From Cytophagales bacterium (GTDB lineage: Bacteria; Bacteroidota; Bacteroidia; Cytophagales; Cyclobacteriaceae), in assembly GCA_016124425.1 (NCBI GenBank), contig WGNT01000110.1:1-36563 (forward strand): a stretch of 36,563 nucleotides of DNA, written 5' to 3'. The translations under genes and the position numbers were made by a program. Position 1 is the first letter of the stretch, and every line of letters begins with the position of its first letter. The notes under the pieces are model-generated. The model saw nothing but the letters and a program-made list of their open reading frames with translations, was not told the DNA's origin and made no database searches. Below, piece after piece: positions 16,801-25,169 of this stretch.

Positions 16801-17259
16801 ATCAAACGTGATATAAGGATCATCCAAGTCTACCCAGTAACCGATTTTTTCCGTCAGGTCATCCCATTCATTTTTAAAACGCATCACCGTCTCCCGACAT
16901 TTTTGATTGTATTCTTCTACGGAAATGCTTTTTCCGATATCGTCTTTGGTGATTCCCAACTCCTTTTCCACCTGCAACTCCACGGGCAATCCATGGGTAT
17001 CCCAGCCGCCTTTACGCTTTACTTGATATCCCTTAAGCGTCTTGTAGCGACAGAATACATCTTTTATCGTCCGTGCCATTACGTGATGGATCCCAGGGGT
17101 GCCGTTTGCGGAAGGGGGGCCTTCATAAAAAGTAAAGGTCTGCGCTCCCTCCCGGTTTTCTACAGACTTTTCAAATACCTGATTTGCTTTCCAAAATGCT
17201 AATATGCTTTCACCAATTTCAGGGTATTGCACCTGTTTGAACTCCTGATAGTTTTTCAC
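13873..17259 (-). CDS. ileS: isoleucine--tRNA ligase
   Basis: A class I synthetase of 1128 residues that charges tRNA-Ile. The HIGH-equivalent appears as ANGTPGIHHVMAR (51-63), followed by YQVKRKGGWDTHGLPVE; the KMSKS loop reads KNGNKMSKRLGN. The CP1 editing domain lies between, around residues 180-420. The anticodon-binding domain and a long C-terminal region without the zinc finger of E. coli IleS follow, as in the long IleS form of Bacteroidota. The start at 17259 (MKNYQEFKQVQYPEIGESIL) fits the family. No promoter box or leader element was seen in the 440 bases upstream. In several relatives a DksA/TraR-type gene sits between ileS and lspA (memory); it is absent here. Confidence 0.97.
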   Translation of the reverse strand: MKNYQEFKQVQYPEIGESILAFWKANQVFEKSVENREGAQTFTFYEGPPSANGTPGIHHVMARTIKDVFCRYKTLKGYQVKRKGGWDTHGLPVELQVEKELGITKDDIGKSISVEEYNQKCRETVMRFKNEWDDLTEKIGYWVDLDDPYITFDAKYVETLWHLLKKLYDKDLLYKGYTIQPYSPAAGTGLSSHELNQPGCYRDVKDTSITAQFRVKDASDTYILAWTTTPWTLPSNSALAVGEKLDYVKVKTFNPYTFAAQTVILAKERLASYFNPKAANLPLEAYVPGDKLIPYHVLETVKGKDLLGLAYEPLFPIEALALPNPAFTVISADYITTEDGTGIVHLAKAFGADDFRTLVQQEVPGVFVKDEQGNDIPVVDKKGRFLPVVGEYLLAKMKEHGILAHKELGVDDFYVKNYPKDDEANADYKSTDVILSIILKNENKAFKVEKYEHSYPHCWRTDMPILYYPMESWFIKTTAFKDRLVAHNKAINWKPEATGTGRFGNWLENLVDWNLSRSRFWGTPLPIWRTSEGTETICIGSIAELEAAIEKSIAAGHMTKSPFEGKEVDLHRPYVDDVVLVSASGQKMFREPDLIDVWFDSGAMPYAQWHYPFENQEIFADNYPADFIAEGVDQTRGWFFTLHALSVMLFDSISFKNVIANGLVLDKNGNKMSKRLGNAVDPFKTLKEYGPDALRWYMLSNANPWDNLKFNTEGVVEVQRRFFGTLQNTYNFFALYANLDHFTYQASSCIPVNERPELDRWIISKLQSLIQEVEASLDQYDATPATRVIMNYTVDQLSNWYVRLARKRFWRGDMTPDKQAAYETLYECLWTLSQLISPVAPFYADWLYQNLTAAAREAGQELDISVHLTDWPVAKAAWIQQELEVSMELAQEISSLVHSLRKKERLKVRQPLRKILIPVLSAQRRRQIQHFEDLILSEVNIKAIEYIDDTSGILVKSIKPNFALLGKKYGPQMKLVAQEILGWGKAEIGKLEREGKMDAMLAGEPIEILLEETLISSQDIPGWSVATDRGLTVALDVTVTEELKQECIARDLVNRIQNLRKDMGLDVQDKIHITIANHSKEVDTAIKVFATYIQTETQALELTFENELQEGTLLDMDDFELTVRVEKR

Positions 17260-17426
17260 CGTATCGATTTAGTTTTTTCGCTCAGCTGTTCCTGATCGAG
17301 GTAAAATATCCCCCAAGGAAAATCAACTCATTCAAAAGAAGGCGTAAAGTTAACAGAAATGTGGATCAAGTTCATTGCCCTTACACAAAAAACTATGTAA
17401 TAGAATGATGGCAAGTCGGTTTCAGC
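17260..17426. other. spacer upstream of ileS, no gene seen
   Basis: This is the ileS-proximal part of the 440-base gap between ileS and dgt. No open frame with coding character, tRNA, T-box or terminator was recognised. The remainder of the gap holds the broken lipoprotein gene described separately. Confidence 0.5.
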
Positions 17427-17650
17427 TTACTGGCTGCGTAACAGGATTTCCAGTTCTTCTACAAAGAGGGGGGCCATACCGATCTGCGCCCTTTTGACAA
17501 CCCGATCATCCTATAAGTGAAACGCATGGAGTACCTTATAGGTGGTGTTGATTGTATCTAATCGAAGACTACCTTTACAAGTTTTTTGTCACATGACAAG
17601 GCAGCAGTCAGTAGGCAAAGAATGAGAATAAGTGCTTTTGCCGAAACCAT
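17427..17650 (-). pseudogene. broken small lipoprotein gene
   Basis: From the ATG at 17650 the minus strand encodes a convincing lipoprotein signal peptide: MVSAKALILILCLLTAALSC, Cys at residue 20, then DKKLVKVVFD and a stop at 17558-17560. In the other frames the coding-like sequence continues: LDTINTTYKVLHAF, a stop, then DDRVVKRAQIGMAPLFVEEL and EILLRSQ ending at 17427-17429. A frameshift near residue 25 and one in-frame stop would reconcile these into one protein of about 70 residues. The alternative is that only the 30-residue ORF (17558-17650) is real and the rest is chance. No family is recognised. It lies downstream of dgt on the same strand, with 49 bases between. Confidence 0.45.
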
Positions 17651-17699
17651 TTGTATCAAAATAAGGAATGTGTGTAAGTGGGGAATAGGCGGTGTACCG

Positions 17700-19034
17700 T
17701 TACCTCCCGGGGATTGTAATTCCCTTCACGCTTCGATACAGGGAAAGGGCATATTTGTCGGTCATGCCGGAAATGAAATCCATTAGGGAGCGTAAGCGCG
17801 AATAGGGAGGTGTTTCTGATCCGGTGGGGAATTCGGGCGGGAGTAGGCGAAGAATGCTTTTATCTTGTCCAGAAAAGCGATCTTTGTCGTGATGTTGATG
17901 GTACAGCGCTTTGGAAAAAACTTCCAGCAGGCCTTCTAGTACTTGGAAACCGGCGGCTTCCTTTTCCAGTACAGGCTGCGAGCGGTAGATTTTGGCTACG
18001 GAAAGTGCACTAATTTGATCTAAAATAGCCGTAGAGGGAATGGTTTCCGTCAACGCTTGATCAAACTCGCCTGATCGCATGTGCTGTTCATGTTGCTTAA
18101 AGGCATCTACGGCCTCATTTATAAGTTGTTGGATGGCCATAGCCCGGAGAATGGCCAGTTTCTGCTTTTTTGTTTTGTATTCGTTGAGTTTATCAGGGGA
18201 ATACCGTTCCCCGATAATCGCGGCCAGTAAAGATATGGTTTCTTCAAGCGTTACCAATCCCAATGTACAACCATCCTCTAGATCGATGATGCTATAGCAG
18301 ATGTCATCCGCTGCTTCCACGAGAAACGCCAGCGGATGGCGCATCCAGCAGTCTGGAGCCAGTTCGTGGATTCCCAGCGTTTCCGCCAGCTGCTTATAGG
18401 CCTCCTTCTCGTTTGAGAAAAAGCCGTACTTTTTTTGACTTCTTCGTCTGGTTAGGAGGGTGTTAACTTTAGAAGGCTTGGGGTACTTGGTAAAGGCTGC
18501 CAGCGTGGCTGCGGAGATGCGGAGTCCGTTTTCTTTGGCCACCAACATCCGGAATCCCTGAGCGTTCCCCTCGAATCGCACCATATCTGCCCATTCGTCA
18601 GCATCCAGTAGGGGTTTCCAAATCTGACCGTAGGGATGGAACTTGAAAAAATCCGAGATGGCCTCTTCGCCGGCATGCCCAAAAGGTGGATTTCCAATAT
18701 CGTGCGTAAGTGCTGCTGCGGAGACAATGGCTCCGATATCCCCTTCATTTACCTGGCTTTTGACGAGTGCCGGGTAGGTTTGCATCAGGTAGTCACCGGC
18801 CATTTTACCCAACGAACGGCCTACGGAAGCTACTTCCAGGCTATGGGTAAGTCTAGTGTGCACGAAATCATCTTCTGGTAGAGGAAATACCTGTGTTTTA
18901 TCCTGTAGGTTCCTAAAGGGTGCGGAGAACACAATCCGGTCAAAATCCCGTTCAAAAATACTACGAAAACCAGGTGGAGTACCTGGTTTTTGATACAGCT
19001 CTACCGGCCGTAACAATGTTTCCCATTCCATCAT
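17700..19034 (-). CDS. dgt: dGTP triphosphohydrolase-like dNTPase (HD domain)
   Basis: A 444-residue HD-superfamily hydrolase that splits dNTPs to deoxynucleoside and triphosphate. Metal ligands of the HD motif are visible: RLTHSLEVASV (His64), LTHDIGNPPFGHAGEE (His111-Asp112, and His120) and a later Asp in EAADDICYSIIDLEDG. The N-terminal FRSIFERDFDRIVFS and FRNLQDKTQVFPL segments are typical of the Dgt family. Length matches the bacterial dGTPase-like group. ATGs at 19034 and 19031 are both possible. A consensus -7 box ends four bases before the first, so the message is predicted leaderless. Preferred substrate cannot be told from sequence. Confidence 0.94.
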   Translation of the reverse strand: MMEWETLLRPVELYQKPGTPPGFRSIFERDFDRIVFSAPFRNLQDKTQVFPLPEDDFVHTRLTHSLEVASVGRSLGKMAGDYLMQTYPALVKSQVNEGDIGAIVSAAALTHDIGNPPFGHAGEEAISDFFKFHPYGQIWKPLLDADEWADMVRFEGNAQGFRMLVAKENGLRISAATLAAFTKYPKPSKVNTLLTRRRSQKKYGFFSNEKEAYKQLAETLGIHELAPDCWMRHPLAFLVEAADDICYSIIDLEDGCTLGLVTLEETISLLAAIIGERYSPDKLNEYKTKKQKLAILRAMAIQQLINEAVDAFKQHEQHMRSGEFDQALTETIPSTAILDQISALSVAKIYRSQPVLEKEAAGFQVLEGLLEVFSKALYHQHHDKDRFSGQDKSILRLLPPEFPTGSETPPYSRLRSLMDFISGMTDKYALSLYRSVKGITIPGR

Positions 19035-19038
19035 AGGC

Positions 19039-19046
19039 CAAAACTA
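19039..19046 (-). promoter_or_regulatory. dgt -7 box, predicted leaderless
   Basis: The minus strand reads TAGTTTTG, an exact match to TAnnTTTG, followed by GCCT and then ATGATG. Transcription should begin at or within a few bases of the start codon. No clear -33 TTG was found. Confidence 0.55.
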
Positions 19047-19096
19047 CAAACACTGTAAGAATAAAAAGGAATGTGTGATGCGATTTTTTACCGGAT

Positions 19097-20506
19097 TTAT
19101 TCCCAACCTCCGCCCAGGGCACGGTATAAATCCACCACGGTGTGAAACATCTGTCGTCTGGTATTGGTCATACTCAATTCAGCCTCCAGCACACGAGACT
19201 GTGCGGTGATTACTTCCAAATAGGTGGCGTAGCCACCGCGGTATAATTTATCTGCTGTTGCAACTGCATTGAGTAACACTGCCGTTTCCTGGTCCCTAAG
19301 GCTATAGATGTTTCTTAAGTTTTCTATCCTTTGGAGCTTGTTTATCACTTCCCGATACCCGTTGAGGATGGCTTCTTGATACTGATAAAGCGCAATTTTG
19401 CTCACCGAGTTGGCCATTTGGTATCCCGATTTGATGCGGTTTTGGGCAAGAATCGGTGCGGTTATCCCACCGAGTAACCCGACCGAAATTGCTCCCGGAA
19501 ACTGAAAGGCCGCGGGGATGCTTCGGTCGTTGAGACCAATATATGGCGTGATGGAAAAGGAAGGTAAAAATTCCTTCCTTGCTGCTTCAATGTTCAATTC
19601 CGCCGCATGCAGTTCAAATTCCGCCTGCTGAATATCGGGTCGGCGCAGCAGCATGTCGGACGGGGTCCCCACTTCGGCGACAAATGGCAGTTTTATTTGC
19701 ATGAGTGAAGCTGCTCTTGGGATTTCCTGGGGAAATCTTCCGAGCAGGTAGTTGAGGTGATTTTCAGTTTCTATGATTTCTTGTTGCTTTTCATAAAGCA
19801 TGCTCCGGGTAGCAAGCAGTTGGGCGGAGAACTGCTGTACAGCCAGTTCGGTGGCTCTTCCGGCGGACTTTTGGATTTTAATTAACTTCAGCGCCATTTC
19901 CTGGAAGTTGATGTTTTTTTCGATTGTAGCAAGCTCTATATCTTGCCCCAGAAGATCGTAATACAGCCTCGCTATTTCAGCAACTAGATTGGTGGTGACC
20001 AGTTGGTTGCCTTTTTCGGTTGCCAAAAGATCTAGAAAGGCGGCATCTTTTCTGTCCCGGAGCTTACCCCATAGGTCAATCTCCCATGTACTTTGGAATC
20101 CGACGAAATTATTTTCGACGCGGTTTACAACATTTCGGTCTCCATTGACGGTTCCACCGAAAAGGTTCGGGCGAATATCTCCCGACCTATATCGGACAAT
20201 AGCGTCTATTGTGGGGGAAATAGAACCCCGTCGAAGCTGGAATTGTGCCCGTGCGATTTCGATGCGTTCTAATGTGCTGAGTAGATTTAGATTATTGTCA
20301 AGCGCATAGTCAATCAGTTCGATTAGGTTGGCATCATTAAAAAAGTCCCGCCATGAAATTTCAGCCATGCTGCTGCTATCCTTATAGTTTAGAAAAGCAT
20401 CTGGAACACCTTGAAATGTAGGCATTAGCGGTTTTTCTACGGTTTTGCAGCTAAAGGAGGCCAGTAAAATGGATACGCCATAGATGCAACTAAGTACTTT
20501 ATTCAT
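19097..20506 (-). CDS. TolC/NodT-family outer-membrane efflux lipoprotein
   Basis: The ATG at 20506 (MNKVLSCIYGVSILLASFSC) gives a 469-residue protein with a lipoprotein signal peptide and lipobox Cys at residue 20; a TTG six bases upstream is less likely. Two OEP repeats (about 60-245 and 265-465) show the long helices of the TolC trench, with landmarks QFQLRRGSISPTIDA, GRFPQEIP, RRPDIQQAEFELHAA and SFSITPYIGLND. It forms the outer-membrane trimer of the pump encoded just upstream (RND gene ends 21 bases before its ATG). The last gene of the three-gene operon. Family is firm, substrates unknown. Confidence 0.94.
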   Translation of the reverse strand: MNKVLSCIYGVSILLASFSCKTVEKPLMPTFQGVPDAFLNYKDSSSMAEISWRDFFNDANLIELIDYALDNNLNLLSTLERIEIARAQFQLRRGSISPTIDAIVRYRSGDIRPNLFGGTVNGDRNVVNRVENNFVGFQSTWEIDLWGKLRDRKDAAFLDLLATEKGNQLVTTNLVAEIARLYYDLLGQDIELATIEKNINFQEMALKLIKIQKSAGRATELAVQQFSAQLLATRSMLYEKQQEIIETENHLNYLLGRFPQEIPRAASLMQIKLPFVAEVGTPSDMLLRRPDIQQAEFELHAAELNIEAARKEFLPSFSITPYIGLNDRSIPAAFQFPGAISVGLLGGITAPILAQNRIKSGYQMANSVSKIALYQYQEAILNGYREVINKLQRIENLRNIYSLRDQETAVLLNAVATADKLYRGGYATYLEVITAQSRVLEAELSMTNTRRQMFHTVVDLYRALGGGWE

Positions 20507-20527
20507 AACCAATTCTTATAGTTGGGG

Positions 20528-23500
20528 TTAGTACGTCAAATGTGCCTCTTGTTCGGTAGGTTTCCGAGCCTTGGTCGACTTGTCCTTGTTTGTAAGTTGG
20601 GCAAAGATTACATACAGGCCAGGGATAATGATTAAACCAAATAAAGTGCCGATCAACATACCCCCTGCTGCAGCGGTGCCTATAGATCTGTTTCCAAGGG
20701 CTCCTGCGCCTGTTGCCATTGCCAAAGGTATGAGTCCGGCTATAAAGGCAAATGAGGTCATTAAAATTGGCCTTAGACGGGATACTGCTCCTTCTACCGC
20801 AGCCTGCACGACAGAGAGACCTGAAGCCCTTCGTTGGATGGCGAACTCCACGATGAGTATGGCATTTTTTCCCAGTAATCCAATCAGCATTATGAGGGCT
20901 ACTTGCGCGTAAATATTATTTTGAAGACCTACCAAGTACAGCATAAAGAACGCACCAAATACGCCCGTAGGCAGAGAAAGGATTACGGGGAATGGCAATA
21001 GGAAGCTTTCGTATTGTGCGGCGAGCAATAAATACACAAAAAGTAGGCAGATCGCAAAAATTATAATCGCTTGACTACCGGAAGTCACTTCTTCCCGGGA
21101 CATTCCATACCAATCGTAATTGAAGCCTTGAGGGAGATTTTCGCCCACAATCCGCTCAATGGCCGCAATGGCCTCGCCACTACTGTATCCAGGAGCTGGA
21201 CTGCCTTTGACGGTGGCTGAATTGTACATGTTGTGCCGGGTAAGCTGTTCTGGACCATAGGCTTTTTCCATGGTAAGGAAACTGGAAATAGGAACCATTT
21301 CCCCAACGTCATTTTTTACTTGAATAGTGAGCACATCTTCCGGTTTGGTCCTGTACTCTGGAGATGCCTGCACCATAACATCATACATTTGCTCAAAGCG
21401 GACAAAGTCACTTACAAACATCCCGCCTAACAAAATCTGTAACGTACTCATGGCCTTTTGAATCGTAACTCCCTTTTTGGCAGCCATATCCTGGTCTATA
21501 TGTACCATAAATTGGGGAAAACTCGGGTCAAAGTCCGAATAGGCGTTGTTGATTTCCGGGGCGGCTTCAAGTGCTTCAATCAGATCGTCTGTCACTACCC
21601 CCAACCTTTCCAAGTTGCCGGTTCCTGTTTGGTCGAGGACACGCATCTGAAATCCGCTTGAATTGCCAAAGCCAGATACTGTTGGAGGCAGAAAGAAATC
21701 TATTTTGGCGTCAGACAGATACTTTGTTTTTTCCCGCAACGCTTCCATGGTTTGTTGTATGGATTCTTCCCGTTCGTTCCATGATTTCAGGTTGATCATT
21801 GCCATTCCATAGGATGCTCCGGAAAGTCCGTTGGAGAGGGAGTATCCGGCTAGGCTGGAGACCGTTTGCACTGCGTCCACCTCTTCGATGAGCTGTTGCA
21901 TTTCATCGAGAACCCGCTCGGTTCGCTCCACGGTGGCCCCCACTGGGGTAGTTACATTTACATAGACCATACTCTGATCTTCTGTAGGAATGAACCCCGT
22001 AGGGAGGATGGTACTTATTCCCCAAGTTCCCATAAAGAAGAACAAGAGTATCAATGTGGTTAAGCCTTTTTTGGGGCTTAAGAAGGTGACGTACCGGTGA
22101 TACTTTTTCTCAAAATAGCTGTATACCTTATTAAACCAGTCGAAGAACCTTTGGAGCAAACCTGTTTTTTTTTCGGGAAGGTGTCCATAGTGATTTTTCA
22201 GCATCAGCGCACAGAGGGCAGGGGTCAGGGTAAGCGCGTTGATCCCTGATATAACAATGGCTATGGCCAAGGTTATCGAAAATTGCCGGTAGAATATGCC
22301 CACCGGACCGGACATAAATGCGACGGGTACAAACACGGCAGACATCACCATGGTAATTGCGATAATGGCACCGCTGATTTCTTTCATTGCCGCAAAGGTT
22401 GCGGGCATTGGCGCCATCCCTGTCTGCTGCATCTTTGCATGTACCGCTTCTACTACCACGATGGCATTATCGACAACGATACCAATGGCAAGCACAAGGG
22501 CGAATAAGGTTAAGAGATTTATGGAAAATCCCAGCATTTGAATGAAGAACAAGGTGCCTATCAGTGCTACCGGTACCGCCAAAGTAGGTATTAGGGTCGA
22601 CCTGAAATCCTGTAAAAAAATAAACACAACGATAAACACCAATACAAACGCCTCTATCAGCGTAACCATTACTTCTTTAACTGACGCATCCAAAAACCTA
22701 GACACGTCATAGGAGATTTTGTAATCCATGGCGCTTGGAAAGGAGTCATCTTTGATTTCGGCAATGCGTTTCTTTACGTTTGCAATAACTTCGCTGGCAT
22801 TTGATCCTGGCCGCTGTATGATCATGACCGCTGCTGCGGGTCTACCATCTGTCTTGGAGATGCGGCCATAGTTCAGGGACCCAAACTCTACATCCGCTAC
22901 ATCTTTAAGTCGTAGAATGGATCCATCCGGATTGGCGCGAATGACCAGATTTTCATATTGTTTGGGTTCAAAAAATTTGCCGGTATAACGAAGAACGTAC
23001 TGAAGCATTTGTGACTCTTTACCGGAGCTGATGCCGAGCTGCCCCGGAGCTGCTTCGACGTTTTGATTTCTTATCGCTTCCACAAGTTCATCCGCCGACA
23101 CCTTGTAGGAAGTCATGCGGTCGGGTTTGAGCCAAATGCGCATTGAATAGTCCTTGGTGCTCATGATTTCTGCCAACCCTACCCCATCTACCCGACGAAG
23201 TTCCTGCAACACGTTTAGGTCGGTAAAATTGTAGATAAACGCCTCGTCCATGGAGGTGTCTTCACTATACACGTTCAGGTACATCAGCAAACCTTCTACC
23301 TGTTTTTCAACCGTCACTCCAGCCTTTACAACCTCTTCAGGAAGCTCGTTTACAACGGTTGAAATGCGGTTTTGTATTTCTACAGCTGCAAGGTCAGGAT
23401 TTGTTCCGGCTTCAAAGTAGACCTTAATGATCGTTGTGCCTCTGTTACTTGACACCGAAGTCATATAAGTCATTCCCGGCACTCCGTTGATCACTTTTTC

Positions 23501-23695
23501 GAGAGGCGTAGCCACCGTTTTCGCACAGACTTCCGCATTTGCTCCCCTATATTTTGCCCGGATGGCAATAGACGGGGGGGCGATGTCTGGAAACAGTTCT
23601 ACTGGTAGCGAAAAAAACGAAAGCAATCCCAGCAAAACAAAGAACAGGGAAATTACGATCGATAATACCGGACGCTTTATAAATAGATCAAACAT
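20528..23695 (-). CDS. RND efflux transporter, HAE1 (AcrB/MexB) type
   Basis: The 1055-residue inner-membrane proton antiporter has the twelve-helix, two-porter-loop layout of AcrB: helix 1 (about 9-29), large periplasmic loop, helices 2-6 (about 340-500), helix 7 (about 545-565), second loop and helices 8-12 (about 880-1035). RND landmarks are GANAEVCAKTVATPLE, PVALIGTLFF, GGMLIGTLFGL and LIGLLGKNAILIVEFA (helix 10 Lys). The helix-4 motif reads AIGIVVDNAIVVVEA: Asp409 followed by Asn410, where AcrB has two Asp. It lies between the adaptor gene (18 bases upstream) and the outer-membrane gene. Likely exports drugs, bile-salt-like or lipid-like compounds; substrate not readable. Confidence 0.96.
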   Translation of the reverse strand: MFDLFIKRPVLSIVISLFFVLLGLLSFFSLPVELFPDIAPPSIAIRAKYRGANAEVCAKTVATPLEKVINGVPGMTYMTSVSSNRGTTIIKVYFEAGTNPDLAAVEIQNRISTVVNELPEEVVKAGVTVEKQVEGLLMYLNVYSEDTSMDEAFIYNFTDLNVLQELRRVDGVGLAEIMSTKDYSMRIWLKPDRMTSYKVSADELVEAIRNQNVEAAPGQLGISSGKESQMLQYVLRYTGKFFEPKQYENLVIRANPDGSILRLKDVADVEFGSLNYGRISKTDGRPAAAVMIIQRPGSNASEVIANVKKRIAEIKDDSFPSAMDYKISYDVSRFLDASVKEVMVTLIEAFVLVFIVVFIFLQDFRSTLIPTLAVPVALIGTLFFIQMLGFSINLLTLFALVLAIGIVVDNAIVVVEAVHAKMQQTGMAPMPATFAAMKEISGAIIAITMVMSAVFVPVAFMSGPVGIFYRQFSITLAIAIVISGINALTLTPALCALMLKNHYGHLPEKKTGLLQRFFDWFNKVYSYFEKKYHRYVTFLSPKKGLTTLILLFFFMGTWGISTILPTGFIPTEDQSMVYVNVTTPVGATVERTERVLDEMQQLIEEVDAVQTVSSLAGYSLSNGLSGASYGMAMINLKSWNEREESIQQTMEALREKTKYLSDAKIDFFLPPTVSGFGNSSGFQMRVLDQTGTGNLERLGVVTDDLIEALEAAPEINNAYSDFDPSFPQFMVHIDQDMAAKKGVTIQKAMSTLQILLGGMFVSDFVRFEQMYDVMVQASPEYRTKPEDVLTIQVKNDVGEMVPISSFLTMEKAYGPEQLTRHNMYNSATVKGSPAPGYSSGEAIAAIERIVGENLPQGFNYDWYGMSREEVTSGSQAIIIFAICLLFVYLLLAAQYESFLLPFPVILSLPTGVFGAFFMLYLVGLQNNIYAQVALIMLIGLLGKNAILIVEFAIQRRASGLSVVQAAVEGAVSRLRPILMTSFAFIAGLIPLAMATGAGALGNRSIGTAAAGGMLIGTLFGLIIIPGLYVIFAQLTNKDKSTKARKPTEQEAHLTY

Positions 23696-23713
23696 GCTAA
23701 AGCTGAATAATAG

Positions 23714-24892
23714 TTAGCGGAAAGAGGTTTTAATAACTGATTCTTGCGGATTATCCTCACCTTCAAAGGCGACCTTTTTGGGAAGAATAGTCATGCCCGG
23801 TTCGATCGTTTGGATTCCCTCAAATAGAAGCCGCTCTCCCGGTTCTAGACCGGATTCTACAATGTAGTAATGAGAAAAACGAGCCTTGGGAACAATGCTT
23901 CTGATTTCAACTTTGTCGGTGTCATCGACAACATAGACAAAACTTCGATCCTGAATTTCAAACACTGTTTTCTGGGGAATGATAATTGCGTCCCTTACAA
24001 CATTCGAAAGGATTACCTTTCCAGTAGCCCGGTGTTTCAGAAGTTTGTCCGGATTGGGGAATTTTGCCCGAAATGCTATGGATCCGGTGTTGGGATTGAA
24101 TTCACCCTCCATGGTCTCTATGACGCCTCCATACGAATAGGGAGATCCGTCAGCTAAGACCATCCGGATATTATTTCCCCGTTCTCGTTCTTCTGCGGTT
24201 GATTTTACATATTCTAAGTACTCTATTTCAGAGACATTGAAGTAAACATGAACCTCGCTGACATCTGATACAGTGGTCAAGAGCGTCCCCTGATCAATAA
24301 GACTCCCGGTCCGCTGCGGTAACCGGTCTAGTGTTCCTTTGAACGGACTTCGGATTTCGGTATAAGATAGCTGTACCTGCGCATTTTGCTCGGCAGACTT
24401 GGCCTCTTCAATTTTGGCAATTACCGCATCGTATTTCGCTTGGGTCATGTCTAACTCAGACTTTGAGATTACATTTTCTTTGACCATAATTTTAAGGTTC
24501 TCAATTTCGTATTCCATGACTCTAGCCTCGGCCTCCGCGCTTAGTAGGTTTGCTTTGGCCTTAGCTAACTCCGCCCTGTATTCCTGGTCGTTTGTCTTGA
24601 ATAAAAGCTGGCCCTTCGTTACTTCCATTCCTTCATCCACGAAGATCTTCTCCAGAAATCCAGGGACACGTGCCCGCAGCTCTACGTTTTGAATAGCCAT
24701 GATTTCTGCAACATATTCCCTGTGTAAGACCGTGTCTTTCGCCACCACCTGAATGACAGGTAATTCCTTCGGTTGCCTACCGGTAAGAGATTCTTGCTTG
24801 TTTACACCACTACAACTTGCCATTCCCATAAATAACGTAAACGCTATGAACCCCGCGCAAAAGTGGTCTCTGAAACTTGTGCCTTTCATCAT
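23714..24892 (-). CDS. RND periplasmic adaptor (membrane fusion protein), lipoprotein
   Basis: A 392-residue AcrA-type adaptor that joins the RND pump to its outer-membrane channel. The N-terminus has a lipoprotein signal peptide ending MGMASC (Cys at about 28). Domains in order: beta-barrel/lipoyl half (about 45-95, VELRARVPGFLEKIFVDEG), alpha-helical hairpin (about 95-165), second lipoyl half (YTEIRSPFKGTLDRL), beta-barrel and membrane-proximal domain ending around 375. Starts at 24892 or 24889 are both possible. It is the first gene of the efflux operon. No adjacent TetR/AcrR-type repressor is present; the upstream 277 bases contain a palindrome (25053-25072) that may be an operator. Confidence 0.95.
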   Translation of the reverse strand: MMKGTSFRDHFCAGFIAFTLFMGMASCSGVNKQESLTGRQPKELPVIQVVAKDTVLHREYVAEIMAIQNVELRARVPGFLEKIFVDEGMEVTKGQLLFKTNDQEYRAELAKAKANLLSAEAEARVMEYEIENLKIMVKENVISKSELDMTQAKYDAVIAKIEEAKSAEQNAQVQLSYTEIRSPFKGTLDRLPQRTGSLIDQGTLLTTVSDVSEVHVYFNVSEIEYLEYVKSTAEERERGNNIRMVLADGSPYSYGGVIETMEGEFNPNTGSIAFRAKFPNPDKLLKHRATGKVILSNVVRDAIIIPQKTVFEIQDRSFVYVVDDTDKVEIRSIVPKARFSHYYIVESGLEPGERLLFEGIQTIEPGMTILPKKVAFEGEDNPQESVIKTSFR

Positions 24893-25052
24893 TTTTGGTA
24901 AAATATTTTGTTCCTATGCTGTATATTCGTCCCGTGAGATCAACCACCGTATATGCCTCTAAACTGGGGTTAATGGGGAATACCTTATTGTTAAAGGTAA
25001 AAAAACTGATAGGGCTCTCGGCCAGGAATTATATAGACGGAAGGACCTTGTA

Positions 25053-25072
25053 TCATTACATTGACGTAATGA
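25053..25072. repeat. inverted repeat between efflux operon and CBM9-like gene
   Basis: Seven-base arms TCATTAC and GTAATGA flank the six bases ATTGAC, a perfect 20-base dyad in the divergent intergenic region (24893-25169). It lies 160 bases before the adaptor ATG and 97 bases before the CBM9 ATG. Size and symmetry suit a dimeric repressor site, but no regulator gene is nearby. The rest of the region is AT-rich, especially 25081-25169, with no clear TAnnTTTG box. Confidence 0.4.
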
Positions 25073-25169
25073 ATACCTAATTTTCTTTCTTAAAATGAGT
25101 AAACTAAGTGATTAAACATTTAATTTAAAAAATAATATAAATTAAATATAATTAAATTATAAAAAAACG

